Source: Enterocloster aldenensis (GTDB lineage: Bacteria; Bacillota; Clostridia; Lachnospirales; Lachnospiraceae). Taken from it: a stretch of 64,000 nt of DNA. The stretch lies in NCBI RefSeq assembly GCF_003434055.1, contig NZ_QVEX01000001.1:869824-933823 (forward strand), written 5' to 3'. The notes beneath the pieces were generated by a model. It searched no databases. It saw only the letters and a list, made by a program, of their open reading frames with translations, and was not told where the DNA came from. Positions 35,273 through 44,815 of the stretch are shown here, piece after piece. The first letter of the stretch is position 1, and each line of letters opens with the position of its first letter. A program made the translations under genes and the position numbers.

Positions 35273-38092
35273 ATGAAAGAATCACAAAAGAAGGCCCTTA
35301 TCCAGGTACTCCTTTGCATACGCAACACAGCCGTCGGCCTTTTGGGCATCATTGGATGGCTTCTCCACACCCTGCTGGCAGTCCTTACCGTGGGACTTTT
35401 AAGCGCCGCCCTGGTGTGTATCCTTATCTATGCAAAGGTCAAACCACAGCTGGATGAATGCCGTGAGCTTGCATATGACAAGCTGGCCCAGATGGAGAGG
35501 ACGGATTTCTCCATGCTCTCTGATACGGTCATTTACGACAAGGACGGCAGGCAGGTGGGACTCATCAATGCCGGGCACTACCAGTATGTGGACATTTCCC
35601 ATATCAGCATGAATATCCAAAATGCATATATTGCTCAGGAGGACAGGCGCTTTAAGAGCCACACAGGCGTGGACTGGATTGCCACCTTGCGCGCAGGGCT
35701 GGCCCTTATAAAGCACAACGGGCAGGTGACCCAGGGCGGAAGCACCATCACCCAGCAGGTAATCAAGAACACCTACCTGACCCAGGAACAGACCTTTACC
35801 CGAAAGATTGTGGAAATCCTGCTGGCCCCTGAGATTGAGAAGAAATACTCCAAAGCAGATATCATGGAGTTCTACTGCAATACCAATTTCTATGGCCACC
35901 AGTGTTACGGCGTGGAAGCTGCCAGCCGGTATTATTTCGGCAAGCATGCAGCTGACCTGCGTGTGGACGAAGCCGCTGTCCTGGTTGGAATCAGCAACAG
36001 TCCCTCTGCCTATGACCCGGTATCCCATCCAAAGGCATCCCTTGAAAAACGCAATGACGTATTAAAAAGCATGCATGAGATCGGCGGACTGTCCGATGAT
36101 GAATACAGCGCAGCCATAGAACGGCCCCTTACGGTGGTAAAACAGGAATCCGAGGGAACGGACGAGAACTACCAGAGCAGCTACGCCATCCACTGCGCCG
36201 CCCTTGAGCTTATGAAGCTGGACAACTTTGACTTTCAGTACACCTTTCAGGATAAAGACAGCTACACCGAATATATGGACCGTTACAAGACCGTATATAC
36301 AGAGAAGTCCGACCTGATACGCGCAGGCGGTTTTAAGATATACACCTCCCTTGACAGCAATCTTCAGGAAATGCTCCAGGCTGATATTGACCAGGGCCTT
36401 GCCTCCTACACTGAGCTTCAGGAAAACGGCAAGTACGCGCTTCAGGGAGCCGGCGTCATCGTGGACAACCGTTCCAATTACGTGGTTGCCATCGTGGGCG
36501 GCCGCGGCAGCGAAGACCAGTTCAACCGGGCCTACCTAAGCGCCAGGCAGCCAGGAAGCACCATCAAGCCCCTGATTGACTACGGCCCTGCCTTTGACAC
36601 CGGGGAGTACTATCCCACCCGTATGGTAAATGACCACAAATGGGAGGACGGTCCCTCCAACAGCGGCGAACATTACTACGGCAATGTGACTGTCCGGGAA
36701 GCCTTAAACCGCAGCCTGAACACCGTTGCATGGCAGATTCTTGAAGACATCGGGGTCAACTATGGCCTGAATTACCTTGGGGAAATGGAATTCCAGAAGC
36801 TGACCTATGTGGACAACGGGGTGCCCTCCTTAAGCATCGGCGGCTTTACCAACGGGGTCCGGGTTGTGGACATGGCCAAGGGATACAGCACCCTGGCCAA
36901 CAACGGCATATACAATGACCGCACCTGTATCACCAAAATACTCCACGAACATGACGGCGAGATTACCAAGGACATGAAGGCCTCCACCAAGCAGATATAC
37001 CGCGACGACTCAGCATTCATGCTGACCGATATCCTCAAAGGGACGCTTACAGCCCCTTACGGCACCGGACGCGGTCTGGAACTGGACGGCGGCATGCCTG
37101 CCGCAGGCAAGACAGGGACCACCAACAGCAGTAAGGATACGTGGTTCTGCGGTTATACGCGCTACTATACCGCCGCTGTCTGGGTTGGTTATGATATACC
37201 AAGGAATATGCCGGGCATCTACGGCGCCACCTATGCCGGGAAAATATGGAAGAATATAATGAACCAGATCCACACAGGACTGGAGCCATGGGACTGGGAA
37301 CAGCCCCAGTCAGTGGAACGCCGGGCAGACCCCAAAAACGGCATTGAGGATTATTTCAGCACCACGGCTGAGATGCGGGCCCAGCAGAGCCTGCACGACA
37401 AGGAGCAGAAAAAGCTCACCGATGAACTGGAAGCAGACGTGGCAGACTTCACCACCCGGGAAATCAGCACGGTAGAAGATACATATGCGGTCAAGAGCCA
37501 GTATCAGGCCATCACCTCTAGGCTCCCCCTGCTGGATGACGGGGATTTAAGGGCGCGTCTGCTGGATCAGGTGGAAAACAGATACGACTACTTTGAAGGA
37601 ATCATGGGACAGATGTCAGACACCATTGCCCTTTATGAAAAGCAGAAAGCCATCGATGCGGCCAAGGCACAGGAAAAGGCCATGAAGGACGCGGAAGAAC
37701 AGCGCAGGCAGGCTGAGAAGGACACCAGGAAAAACGAGTTCCTCCAGGCGCTGCAGACAGTGGAGGCCCTGGAATACCAGCAGCCCAATGCCCAGGCACT
37801 GGTCCAGGATGCCATTGCAAAGCTGCCCCTGGTGGCCGGGGACCCGCAGCAGCAGGCCCTGGCGGACCGGCTCCAGAACGCCATCAGCCGGATCAGCACC
37901 CTGCCTACCCAGGATGAGTGGACTGCGTCCCAGGCCGCGAAGCAGGCCGCTGAGGAACAGGCCCAACAGGAAGCGCAGCAGCAGGCCCAAATCCAGCAGA
38001 ACCAGCTCCGCTCCACCCTGGACAGGGAAAAATTTAAATGGAACAATCTGGAATACTACGGACCGGGAGGGAGGCCAGAAAATGACAAATAA
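35273..38092 (+). CDS. class A penicillin-binding protein (PBP1A-like)
   Basis: The 939-residue protein has a membrane anchor (residues about 25-55) and a GT51 transglycosylase domain (AQEDRRFKSHTG with the catalytic Glu, QGGSTITQQVIKN). The transpeptidase domain has SxxK as PGSTIKPL, SxN as NRSLNTVAW and KTG as AAGKTGTTNSSKDTWF. It polymerises and cross-links peptidoglycan outside the membrane. A 240-residue C-terminal tail is rich in Ala, Gln and Glu with long predicted coiled coils (KKLTDELEADVADF, QEKAMKDAEEQRRQAEKD), longer than in most homologues. The next gene overlaps its stop codon. Confidence 0.94.
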   Translation: MKESQKKALIQVLLCIRNTAVGLLGIIGWLLHTLLAVLTVGLLSAALVCILIYAKVKPQLDECRELAYDKLAQMERTDFSMLSDTVIYDKDGRQVGLINAGHYQYVDISHISMNIQNAYIAQEDRRFKSHTGVDWIATLRAGLALIKHNGQVTQGGSTITQQVIKNTYLTQEQTFTRKIVEILLAPEIEKKYSKADIMEFYCNTNFYGHQCYGVEAASRYYFGKHAADLRVDEAAVLVGISNSPSAYDPVSHPKASLEKRNDVLKSMHEIGGLSDDEYSAAIERPLTVVKQESEGTDENYQSSYAIHCAALELMKLDNFDFQYTFQDKDSYTEYMDRYKTVYTEKSDLIRAGGFKIYTSLDSNLQEMLQADIDQGLASYTELQENGKYALQGAGVIVDNRSNYVVAIVGGRGSEDQFNRAYLSARQPGSTIKPLIDYGPAFDTGEYYPTRMVNDHKWEDGPSNSGEHYYGNVTVREALNRSLNTVAWQILEDIGVNYGLNYLGEMEFQKLTYVDNGVPSLSIGGFTNGVRVVDMAKGYSTLANNGIYNDRTCITKILHEHDGEITKDMKASTKQIYRDDSAFMLTDILKGTLTAPYGTGRGLELDGGMPAAGKTGTTNSSKDTWFCGYTRYYTAAVWVGYDIPRNMPGIYGATYAGKIWKNIMNQIHTGLEPWDWEQPQSVERRADPKNGIEDYFSTTAEMRAQQSLHDKEQKKLTDELEADVADFTTREISTVEDTYAVKSQYQAITSRLPLLDDGDLRARLLDQVENRYDYFEGIMGQMSDTIALYEKQKAIDAAKAQEKAMKDAEEQRRQAEKDTRKNEFLQALQTVEALEYQQPNAQALVQDAIAKLPLVAGDPQQQALADRLQNAISRISTLPTQDEWTASQAAKQAAEEQAQQEAQQQAQIQQNQLRSTLDREKFKWNNLEYYGPGGRPENDK

Positions 38093-38432
38093 AAAAAACA
38101 GTATTTTGAAAATAGCCTCCCGCCCAAGGCGGCTAAAGGACAGAAGCGGCGATATGGAAGAAAGCAGGGACAAAGGGTTGAATGAAGGTTACGCCATGCC
38201 GCCCCGCACCTGGTTCTTCACCTTCATGTGCATGAACATCCCTGTTGCAGGCTGGATTTACCTGTTACGGCTGGCCTTTGGAAAAAAGGACAACCAGCTC
38301 CGTGATTTTGCCAGGGCTTATCTGCTGTACAAGCTGGTATTCCTGATCATCAGCCTTATTTTACTGGGAATCTTAGTCTATATAGGGTTGGATATTGTTG
38401 ATAAAGTACTGGCTTATATGGAAATGCTGTAA
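38082..38432 (+). CDS. small membrane protein overlapping the PBP gene
   Basis: The ATG at 38082 has GGGAGGG about ten bases upstream and lies inside the last codons of the PBP gene (11-base overlap), giving 116 residues (MTNKKNSILKIASRPRR). Two hydrophobic segments are clear: FFTFMCMNIPVAGWIYLL and LVFLIISLILLGILVYIGLD. Translational coupling suggests a partner of the PBP, perhaps an assembly factor. The family is unknown to me. Confidence 0.75.
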   Translation: MTNKKNSILKIASRPRRLKDRSGDMEESRDKGLNEGYAMPPRTWFFTFMCMNIPVAGWIYLLRLAFGKKDNQLRDFARAYLLYKLVFLIISLILLGILVYIGLDIVDKVLAYMEML

Positions 38433-38472
38433 TTAAGAAGTGAGATAAAATGAAGCGTACAACGCATTAAAA

Positions 38473-38527
38473 CACCCCCTGTTATATCCCATCCGGGCCG
38501 GCGGGCCTGGCGGATATGCAGGGGGTG
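38473..38527. terminator. large hairpin between convergent genes
   Basis: CACCCCCTG pairs with CAGGGGGTG, and inner ATATCC pairs with GGATAT around a GC-rich loop. It lies between the small membrane protein gene and the convergent 110-residue gene. It lacks a long T run but is placed as a bidirectional terminator. Confidence 0.7.
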
Positions 38528-38554
38528 AACTCTATTTCCCATGTCCGGAACAGC

Positions 38555-38887
38555 TTAATTTCCCAATTTCATCCATTCCTCCCTGCGCCAAACTTCCTCT
38601 CCCCTATCCCGGATAACCCTTCGCCTGCCTCCATCTGATACACCAAATGCCTTCTCATGTGCATCCCCGCCGCTGACATATATCTCATTGCCATCCCATT
38701 CCAGGTCTGTCAATTCCCGCCCGTACCTGATTACGTGCTCTGTATCAAGGCCGCAGAAATCACCTGCGCCCCAGAAGGGATTCCCATCCAGTGTTTTTGC
38801 TGTCCACACCTGGTATTGATAATCCGGCTCCACATCCTTAGGATGTCTGGAGGCCATAAGGCGCTCCATTTGAAAATTATATACCAT
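38555..38887 (-). CDS. hypothetical protein, 110 residues
   Basis: I do not recognise this family. The ATG at 38887 has AGGAGG nine bases upstream. The protein is soluble and acidic to neutral, with aromatic-rich strands (YQYQVWTAKTLDGNPFW, TDLEWDGNEIYVSGG) and a charged end (RGEEVWRREEWMKLG). It follows the next gene by 13 bases in one unit. The strand-rich composition suggests a beta-sheet protein; the function is unknown. Confidence 0.6.
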   Translation of the reverse strand: MVYNFQMERLMASRHPKDVEPDYQYQVWTAKTLDGNPFWGAGDFCGLDTEHVIRYGRELTDLEWDGNEIYVSGGDAHEKAFGVSDGGRRRVIRDRGEEVWRREEWMKLGN

Positions 38888-38900
38888 TTACATCTTCCTC

Positions 38901-39833
38901 CTACACTACCTCCACACAGAACAGACGCTCCCCTCCATCCGCAAACGCGGCCCGCGCACTTCGGAAACAATACATCTCCATGGGCACGGTGTCCCCGTTA
39001 CAGACAAACCCGGCATCCTCCGGCCTGCCTAACCGGTTTCCCAGGATACGGAGCATTTTCATCTTTCCATGTTTTCCGTATCCACTGTCCATAATAATGC
39101 CCATATGGCTTTTCATGATCAGGAAGGAACTGCTGCCCTTGACATCCGGGCGGAACACCCACTCTGAATCAAAGTCTGTTTTTACCAGATTAAAATCATC
39201 ATAATAGTAATACCACAGATTATCCTGTTCATCCACATTCATGGCATAGCAGTCCGCGATGAAATGCTTTGTATTCTCCCATACCTTCTGTCCATCCCGG
39301 TTCCAGACCACAAGCCCCTTATCCCCCAGCGGCTTATCCCATCCGAAATTCCCAAACACTCCCTCGTCAAAATAGCCGGTGACAATCCTGCCGTCCCCCA
39401 GCACCATGCAGTCCTGGATTCCATCCCCAAAACATGTGACGGACAGGATCTTGCCATGGCGGGTCAGGAACACCGCATTCTGGTCCGGTATCCCATTTTT
39501 ATACATCATGGACCTGGCGCCCAGCAAAAGGATGTCATCCCCAATGGGCTGTATGAAATGGAAATTCATTTTCCGCACACCGAATTCCAGAACCTCCTCC
39601 CCCAGAAGGCTTCCATCCTGCCAGTCAATAAACAGGCACAGCGCGCGGTACTCCGTGTTGGCCTGGGTATCCACGAACATGCCCTGGATGCGTTCCGGCA
39701 CCCGGGCTGAAAAAAGCAGGTATAGGGCGTCGTCATACCCGATCTGCATGTTCACCATGGTGTATGGTTCCAGTCCGTACCTGCGGATGATACTGTTTAG
39801 ATTGATGCATTCCTTAACCGGTATCCTATTCAT
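38901..39833 (-). CDS. predicted beta-propeller-like protein of unknown function
   Basis: I choose the ATG at 39833 (MNRIPVKECINLN) because AGGAGG lies seven bases upstream; 39839 is too close to the site. The 310-residue protein is built from repeating beta-rich blocks ending in aromatic-Asp turns (CLFIDWQDGSLLGEEV, LVVWNRDGQKVWENT, AMNVDEQDNLWYYYYDD), as in WD40/NHL-type propellers. No signal peptide is visible. It forms a two-gene unit with the 110-residue protein. Confidence 0.65.
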   Translation of the reverse strand: MNRIPVKECINLNSIIRRYGLEPYTMVNMQIGYDDALYLLFSARVPERIQGMFVDTQANTEYRALCLFIDWQDGSLLGEEVLEFGVRKMNFHFIQPIGDDILLLGARSMMYKNGIPDQNAVFLTRHGKILSVTCFGDGIQDCMVLGDGRIVTGYFDEGVFGNFGWDKPLGDKGLVVWNRDGQKVWENTKHFIADCYAMNVDEQDNLWYYYYDDFNLVKTDFDSEWVFRPDVKGSSSFLIMKSHMGIIMDSGYGKHGKMKMLRILGNRLGRPEDAGFVCNGDTVPMEMYCFRSARAAFADGGERLFCVEVV

Positions 39834-40060
39834 TTCCATTCCTCCTGCCCGCCTGATCCATTTCCCTGCATATCCTTTCACCCCATTATACCGCCAAACC
39901 CCGGCCGGGACCAGGGCCTGTTTGGAAATCCGGCCAGTAACCATAGTGACAGGCCGGATGGAGCACTGGCAAAACCGCCGGGAATATAAAAACCAGGGCG
40001 TCCCCGGGGCATGATGACCAGCCCCGTGAACCGCCCTGTACTTATATACCCTGTTTATTA

Positions 40061-41152
40061 TCATGGAATGATTTCCGCACATTCCTGGGCCTCAATGGCA
40101 ACCTTCATGGTATCAAATATATGCTCCTGGGTGATGGCGTGTTCGGTCCGGTCCAGGCAGTCCCTGATCAGCTGTCCGAAAAATACGAATCCCACCTTTC
40201 CGGTTACCTGTTCCCTGTGCTCCCCTTGCCGGTCCACCCAGATGACATGGTCGCCTTCCGGGGAAGTTCCGGGGTCAATGTATTTGCGTATCTCAATGCT
40301 CCCCTCCGTACCCATGATGAACACGCGTCCGTCCCCCCAGGCCCCAAGCCCATCCGGCGTGAACCAGTCCACCCGGAACCAGCAGGTGGCCCCGTTATCA
40401 GCCAGGAGGGAGGCTTCACCAAAATCATAAAAGTCCTTTTTATCCCTGTTCCCATAATTGGCAACCGCACTGTGAAGGACCCTGGCGGTTTTGGCGCCGC
40501 AGTAGGTCAGGAACTGCTCTATCTGATGGCTTCCCAGGTCCGTGATGATCCCGCCGTTCTCCTGTTTCTCAAAAAACCAGTCCGGACGGACCGGGCGGTT
40601 CAGACGGTGGGGTGCAAGGATGGTTACCTGAAGCACCCGCCCAACCGCTCCCTGCCTGATCAGCTGCTCTGCAAAGACCGCGCCTTCCACGTGGATGCGC
40701 TCCCCATAATATACCACATATTTCCTTCCCGTGTCCCTGCATGCCTGGGCCGCCCGCCCTATCTCCTCCATGGTCAGCATCCCCGGCTTATCCACAAAGT
40801 AATCCTTATTGTGCCCCAGCACCCGGATTCCCAGGCTGCACCGCCTGGAAGGGCGGATGGCGCTGGCAATCATCTGGATGTTCCCGTCCTTAAGTATCTC
40901 TTCCTCACCCGATGCCATGACAGCCTGGGGATACCGTTTCATGAACTCCAGACATTTATCCGGGTCCGGGTCCCAAACACTGGCCAGCTGGGCCCCTGCT
41001 TCCAACAGCCCGTTGCAGATTGCATATATATGTCCATGATCTAATCCGATTACACCAAACCGGAACTCCCCCGGTGCGCACACCTTCTCAACAATTCCCT
41101 GTGATACGGGCGCATAATTCATTCCGTCTGATTTCTGCATCCTGCTTTCCAT
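40061..41152 (-). CDS. Gfo/Idh/MocA family oxidoreductase
   Basis: The 363-residue protein has a Rossmann domain (FRFGVIGLDHGHIYAI, with a variant GxxH region), the family motif YFVDKPGMLTMEE (KP pair), and the C-terminal alpha/beta domain with GGIITDLGSHQIEQFL. It uses NAD(P) to oxidise or reduce a sugar or cyclitol hydroxyl. The ATG at 41152 lacks a good ribosome site; 41140 (MQKSDG) is a reasonable alternative. It is the third of three tandem family members. Confidence 0.85.
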   Translation of the reverse strand: MESRMQKSDGMNYAPVSQGIVEKVCAPGEFRFGVIGLDHGHIYAICNGLLEAGAQLASVWDPDPDKCLEFMKRYPQAVMASGEEEILKDGNIQMIASAIRPSRRCSLGIRVLGHNKDYFVDKPGMLTMEEIGRAAQACRDTGRKYVVYYGERIHVEGAVFAEQLIRQGAVGRVLQVTILAPHRLNRPVRPDWFFEKQENGGIITDLGSHQIEQFLTYCGAKTARVLHSAVANYGNRDKKDFYDFGEASLLADNGATCWFRVDWFTPDGLGAWGDGRVFIMGTEGSIEIRKYIDPGTSPEGDHVIWVDRQGEHREQVTGKVGFVFFGQLIRDCLDRTEHAITQEHIFDTMKVAIEAQECAEIIP

Positions 41153-41154
41153 GT

Positions 41155-42306
41155 TTACAGCGTACCGCCTACCTTTATTCCCGTGTCAGCATAATTTTCA
41201 ACGCTTTTTTTCTTTTCATTGAACCTGGTTGCCTTCCCAAGAAGCCCTTCCCGGGTATAGAAAGGATCTTTTGCACTCATGGGCAGCTGAACCCTGGTTC
41301 CTGTAAATGCAGACTGGTATACAGCTGATATGAATTCCACGGTCTTGCGGCCCTCGGTTCCGCTTATCAACGGGTCTGTCCCTGTTTCTATGGCATGGAG
41401 CATGTTCTCAATCTGTCCGCAGTGCTCTGTGTAGCGCAGGGCTTCCCCGCTGTCAAACGCCGTTTCAAGGGCCTGTCTTGCATCCTCGTCATCCTCCGGA
41501 TATCCGTTTGGCATCTGCCTGCTGACACTGACCTTGTGCGGAATCTCAATGGAACCTCTTTCACCGTCAATAATGATCTTCTGCTCCTCCCCGTGATGAA
41601 GAAGGGAGGCAACCATAAATCCCACGGCACCGTTCTTAAAACGCAGGGTGCTCAGGGATACATCCTCCACCTCGCTGTTATGGTGGTTCTGGTTGGCAAC
41701 CATGGCGGATATCTCCTGAAGATCCCCCATAAGCCACAAGAACAGGTCAATGTGATGGACCGCATGGATGAAGGTGCATCCGCCGCCCTCCTTTTCCCAG
41801 GTCCCGCGCCACCACAGGTCATAATAATTATCGCCCCTCCACCAAAGGGAATCCGCCTGGGCAAAATACAGCTGTCCCAGGACACCGCTCTCAAGCATCT
41901 GCTTTGTTTTCATGATGTCAAGCTTGAATCGGTTCTGGGCCACCACTGACAGCTTTGCCCCGCCTTCCTCCGCAGCCCTGATCATGCGGTCGCATTCCTC
42001 CAGGGACGGAGCCATGGGCTTCTCACACAGCACATGTTTTCCCGCCTTCAGGAAATCCACTGCAACGCCGCAGTGGGCAGCCGGAGGCAGGCAGACGGAT
42101 ACCAGGTCCACATCCTCCCTGCCCAGCAGTTCTTTATAATCCGCCACCACGTCACAGTCCAGCCCGTATTTCTGTTTCTTTGCCTCTGCCTTGTCCGTAT
42201 ATATGTCTGCCAGCGCCACAATGCGGCAGCGTCCGGCCAGCTCCTTATATGCTTCTATATGTACATTGGCGATATCGCCCGCACCTAATATTGCTACTCC
42301 AACCAT
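41155..42306 (-). CDS. Gfo/Idh/MocA family oxidoreductase
   Basis: The start at 42306 (MVGVAILGAGDIANVH) gives a normal-length 383-residue protein; the upstream extension has no ribosome site. The GxGxxA nucleotide motif, the EKPMAPSLEECDRM motif (with the EKP lysine) and GCTFIHAVHHIDLFLWLMG (conserved His region) are all present. It probably acts on a sugar, inositol or keto-acid derivative with its two paralogues. Its stop is two bases before the next gene, so they are co-translated. Confidence 0.9.
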   Translation of the reverse strand: MVGVAILGAGDIANVHIEAYKELAGRCRIVALADIYTDKAEAKKQKYGLDCDVVADYKELLGREDVDLVSVCLPPAAHCGVAVDFLKAGKHVLCEKPMAPSLEECDRMIRAAEEGGAKLSVVAQNRFKLDIMKTKQMLESGVLGQLYFAQADSLWWRGDNYYDLWWRGTWEKEGGGCTFIHAVHHIDLFLWLMGDLQEISAMVANQNHHNSEVEDVSLSTLRFKNGAVGFMVASLLHHGEEQKIIIDGERGSIEIPHKVSVSRQMPNGYPEDDEDARQALETAFDSGEALRYTEHCGQIENMLHAIETGTDPLISGTEGRKTVEFISAVYQSAFTGTRVQLPMSAKDPFYTREGLLGKATRFNEKKKSVENYADTGIKVGGTL

Positions 42307-42338
42307 ACTTACACCTGCTTTCTGTCTTGTCTGTTCCT

Positions 42339-43490
42339 TCAGGCCCAAAGCGTGTCTGAAAGTTCAATCCTGCGTCCTTCCCTGGCCGAACAGTACGCAC
42401 CGTAGATGATCCGCACCGTGTCATATGCCAATGAAAAGCCGGACTCAGGTTCACCCTTCCTGCCTGCTGCACACAACAGGAAATCCCTCAGTTCCCCCAC
42501 ATATCCCCTTGCCATGTCCTCGCACAGGAAAATGCTCTGCCAGCCCTTTTTTGTCTCCACCTTTTCCGTAAAATACTGGCCGGACAATTTCTCATCCTCC
42601 ACATGATACGTGGTCATCTGGTCACTTGGCGCAATCCTGCACTGATACACGCCTCCGGTGGTATATACCTGGATTTCATTGCGCACCCCGCCAAGGATCA
42701 TGTCCCCGGCCGTTATGAGGGCCTTTGTCCCGTCCTCAAAGGTAAGGATTACATTGGCCAGGTCCTCCACATCCTTTGGCCTGGCCTGGATGTTCTTACG
42801 TTCCTCCTCATTCAGGGTGGGCACGATGTATCCCATATCCGCCGTCACGCCCACTGCTTTTGCACCCTTTCCATTCTCCAGCTGTTTCAGATACAGAAGG
42901 GCGGACAGCGGATGGCAGCCCTGACGGATCAGGGAGCCGCCTCCGTTCATGCTCCACAGGGCGGCATGCCCTGCATGGGAACCGCTGTGGGACTCCTCCC
43001 CTCTCATGAACAGGATGTGTTCGCCGGCCGCCCGGATAAGGGAAGCGCTTTTCTGCACCGCCGGGGCGTATATGAAATTCTCAGCGTAAAAGAACTTCCT
43101 GCCGCTTCGTTCCACCACGCGGCGCAGCTGTTCCAGCTGTTCCATGACCTTTTTAGCCATGTCCGGTTCAGCGCTGTCCCCAAACCACCCGGTCAGCGGT
43201 TTCTCACAGATAACATGGCAGCCAGCCCCCATTGCAGATCCTATCATGGGCGCGTGAAGGCTTGGAGGGCTGCATATGTCCACCACATCCGGCCGTTCTT
43301 TCCGTATCATCTCTTCCATACACCGGTACACGGACGGTATGCCGTATTCCCTTGCAAAATCCCCTGCCCGCTCCGATGGGGATGCCACTGCCGCCACCCA
43401 TGGTTCAATCCCATAAACCTGTTTATATGCCTCCATGTGGAGGGCGGCGGCAAACCCGCTTCCCACAAGGCCGATCTTAACCCTGTCCAT
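42339..43490 (-). CDS. Gfo/Idh/MocA family oxidoreductase
   Basis: The ATG at 43490 (MDRVKIGLVGSGFAAALH) has AGGAAGG upstream. The 383-residue protein shows GSGFAA for cofactor binding, VICEKPLTGWFGD (EKP) and GGSLIRQGCHPLSALLYL. It overlaps the 3' end of the TctA gene by 14 bases, tying the three oxidoreductases to a tripartite tricarboxylate transporter. A TTT system plus three dehydrogenases suggests uptake and oxidation of a sugar acid or aromatic acid. Confidence 0.9.
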   Translation of the reverse strand: MDRVKIGLVGSGFAAALHMEAYKQVYGIEPWVAAVASPSERAGDFAREYGIPSVYRCMEEMIRKERPDVVDICSPPSLHAPMIGSAMGAGCHVICEKPLTGWFGDSAEPDMAKKVMEQLEQLRRVVERSGRKFFYAENFIYAPAVQKSASLIRAAGEHILFMRGEESHSGSHAGHAALWSMNGGGSLIRQGCHPLSALLYLKQLENGKGAKAVGVTADMGYIVPTLNEEERKNIQARPKDVEDLANVILTFEDGTKALITAGDMILGGVRNEIQVYTTGGVYQCRIAPSDQMTTYHVEDEKLSGQYFTEKVETKKGWQSIFLCEDMARGYVGELRDFLLCAAGRKGEPESGFSLAYDTVRIIYGAYCSAREGRRIELSDTLWA

Positions 43491-44812
43491 TGGCCTTCCT
43501 CTTCTTAAACCGGTCAAATACATGGAACTGTGAAAGGATCAGCACCACAATCACAATGAGGAAAATAACACTGATTGGCCGCTGGAACATGGGCAGGAAG
43601 CTGCCTTCGCTGATTGTCAGCGCCCTCCTTAAGTTGGAATCCGTCATGCTTCCCAGGATGACGCCTAACAGGAAGGGCGCTGCCGGGAACTCTGCCGCGG
43701 AAAGGAAGAATCCGATGATGCCGAATACGAACATAACCTTCACATCAAACATGATGTGGTTGATGACAAAGGAACCGACCACGCACAGCACATAGATGAC
43801 AGGCATGAGGATTTCCTTTTTAACGCCCAGGATCTTAACGGAAAACTTGGACACGATCTGCGCCAGCACCCACATGGCCAATGCCGCCAGAAACAGGTCC
43901 ACGCATATCTGGTACAGGAATTCCGGACTCTCATTCATAAGGAGAGGGCCGGGGCGGTATCCATGCATCATGAACGCAGCCAGAAGCACGGCGGCCGGAG
44001 CGCTTCCCGGAACCGCAAGGGACAGGATGGGGATAATGGCGCCGCCGATACATGCATTGTTCCCGGCCTCCGCGGAAACCACCCCCGCGGTCTCGCCGTC
44101 GCCAAAGGTCTCCGGATGTTTGCTGGTGGATTTAGATGCCCAATAGCTGAGCCACCCGCCCACGTCCTCGCCCACGCCCGGGATGATTCCCACCCCCACG
44201 CCGATAAAGGCGGAGCGGATCAGTTCAACCGCGTGGTTCTTCAATACGCCGAATCCCTCTTTCAGCTTAAACGGCGAGAACTCCAGTACATGTGTCTCCG
44301 TCTTTTTAAATGCCTTAATGATTTCAGGAAATCCGAACAGTCCAATCATGATGGGAATAAGGGCAAGGCCTGCCATGATGTTTACATTGCCATATGAAAA
44401 TCTTGGATACGCGTCCAGCTGGTCCAGCCCCACCTGTGCAACCATCAGCCCGATCACGCCGGATATCCAGCCCTTGACCGCATTGCCGTTGCTTGTCAGG
44501 TTGCCGCAGATGATGACTCCGAACAGGCTCAGCAGGAAGAATTCCCAGCTTCCAAACTGCAGGGACACCTTGGTCAGAAGCGGTGTCAGGGTCAGGACAC
44601 AGATAACACTGATCAGTGTACCGATGCAGGAAGCAGTGGTTGCCAGGAAAATCGCCAGGCCGCCTTTGCCCCTGTTGGCCAGCGGGAATCCATCCAGCGC
44701 CGTTGCGGCGCTTGCAGGCGTGCCGGGAATATTTAACAGTACGGCAGCCTGGCAGCCGCCTGAAATGGCCCCCACGTACACGCCGATCAGAGAGATGATG
44801 GCGCTGGTGGAT
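43477..44812 (-). pseudogene. tctA: tripartite tricarboxylate transporter TctA, 5' end removed by insertion
   Basis: About 440 residues of a normally roughly 500-residue TctA permease remain. The conserved stretch SAIISLIGVYVGAISGGCQAAVLLNIPGTPASAATALDG is present when read in pieces, as are the second-half motif GIIPGVGEDVGGWLSY and PGSAPAAVLLAAF. Reading upstream on the minus strand the frame meets a stop within a few codons of 44809-44815, where similarity ends and mobile DNA begins. Initiation at a GTG near 44781 might give a truncated protein lacking the first helices, probably inactive. The missing start, with tctB and tctC, should lie beyond the far end of the inserted DNA. Confidence 0.85.
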
Positions 44813-44815
44813 GAA

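Noticed and set aside
37788..38081. N-terminal extension of the small membrane protein overlapping the PBP tail
   Set aside because: It is rich in Arg and Ser from an out-of-frame reading of the Gln/Ala-rich tail; the ATG at 38082 has a proper ribosome site.
44324..44815. Apparent recombinase reading frame continuing into tctA
   Set aside because: The residues after SAKND correspond to tctA read in another frame, so the fusion is an accident of the junction and not a real fused protein.
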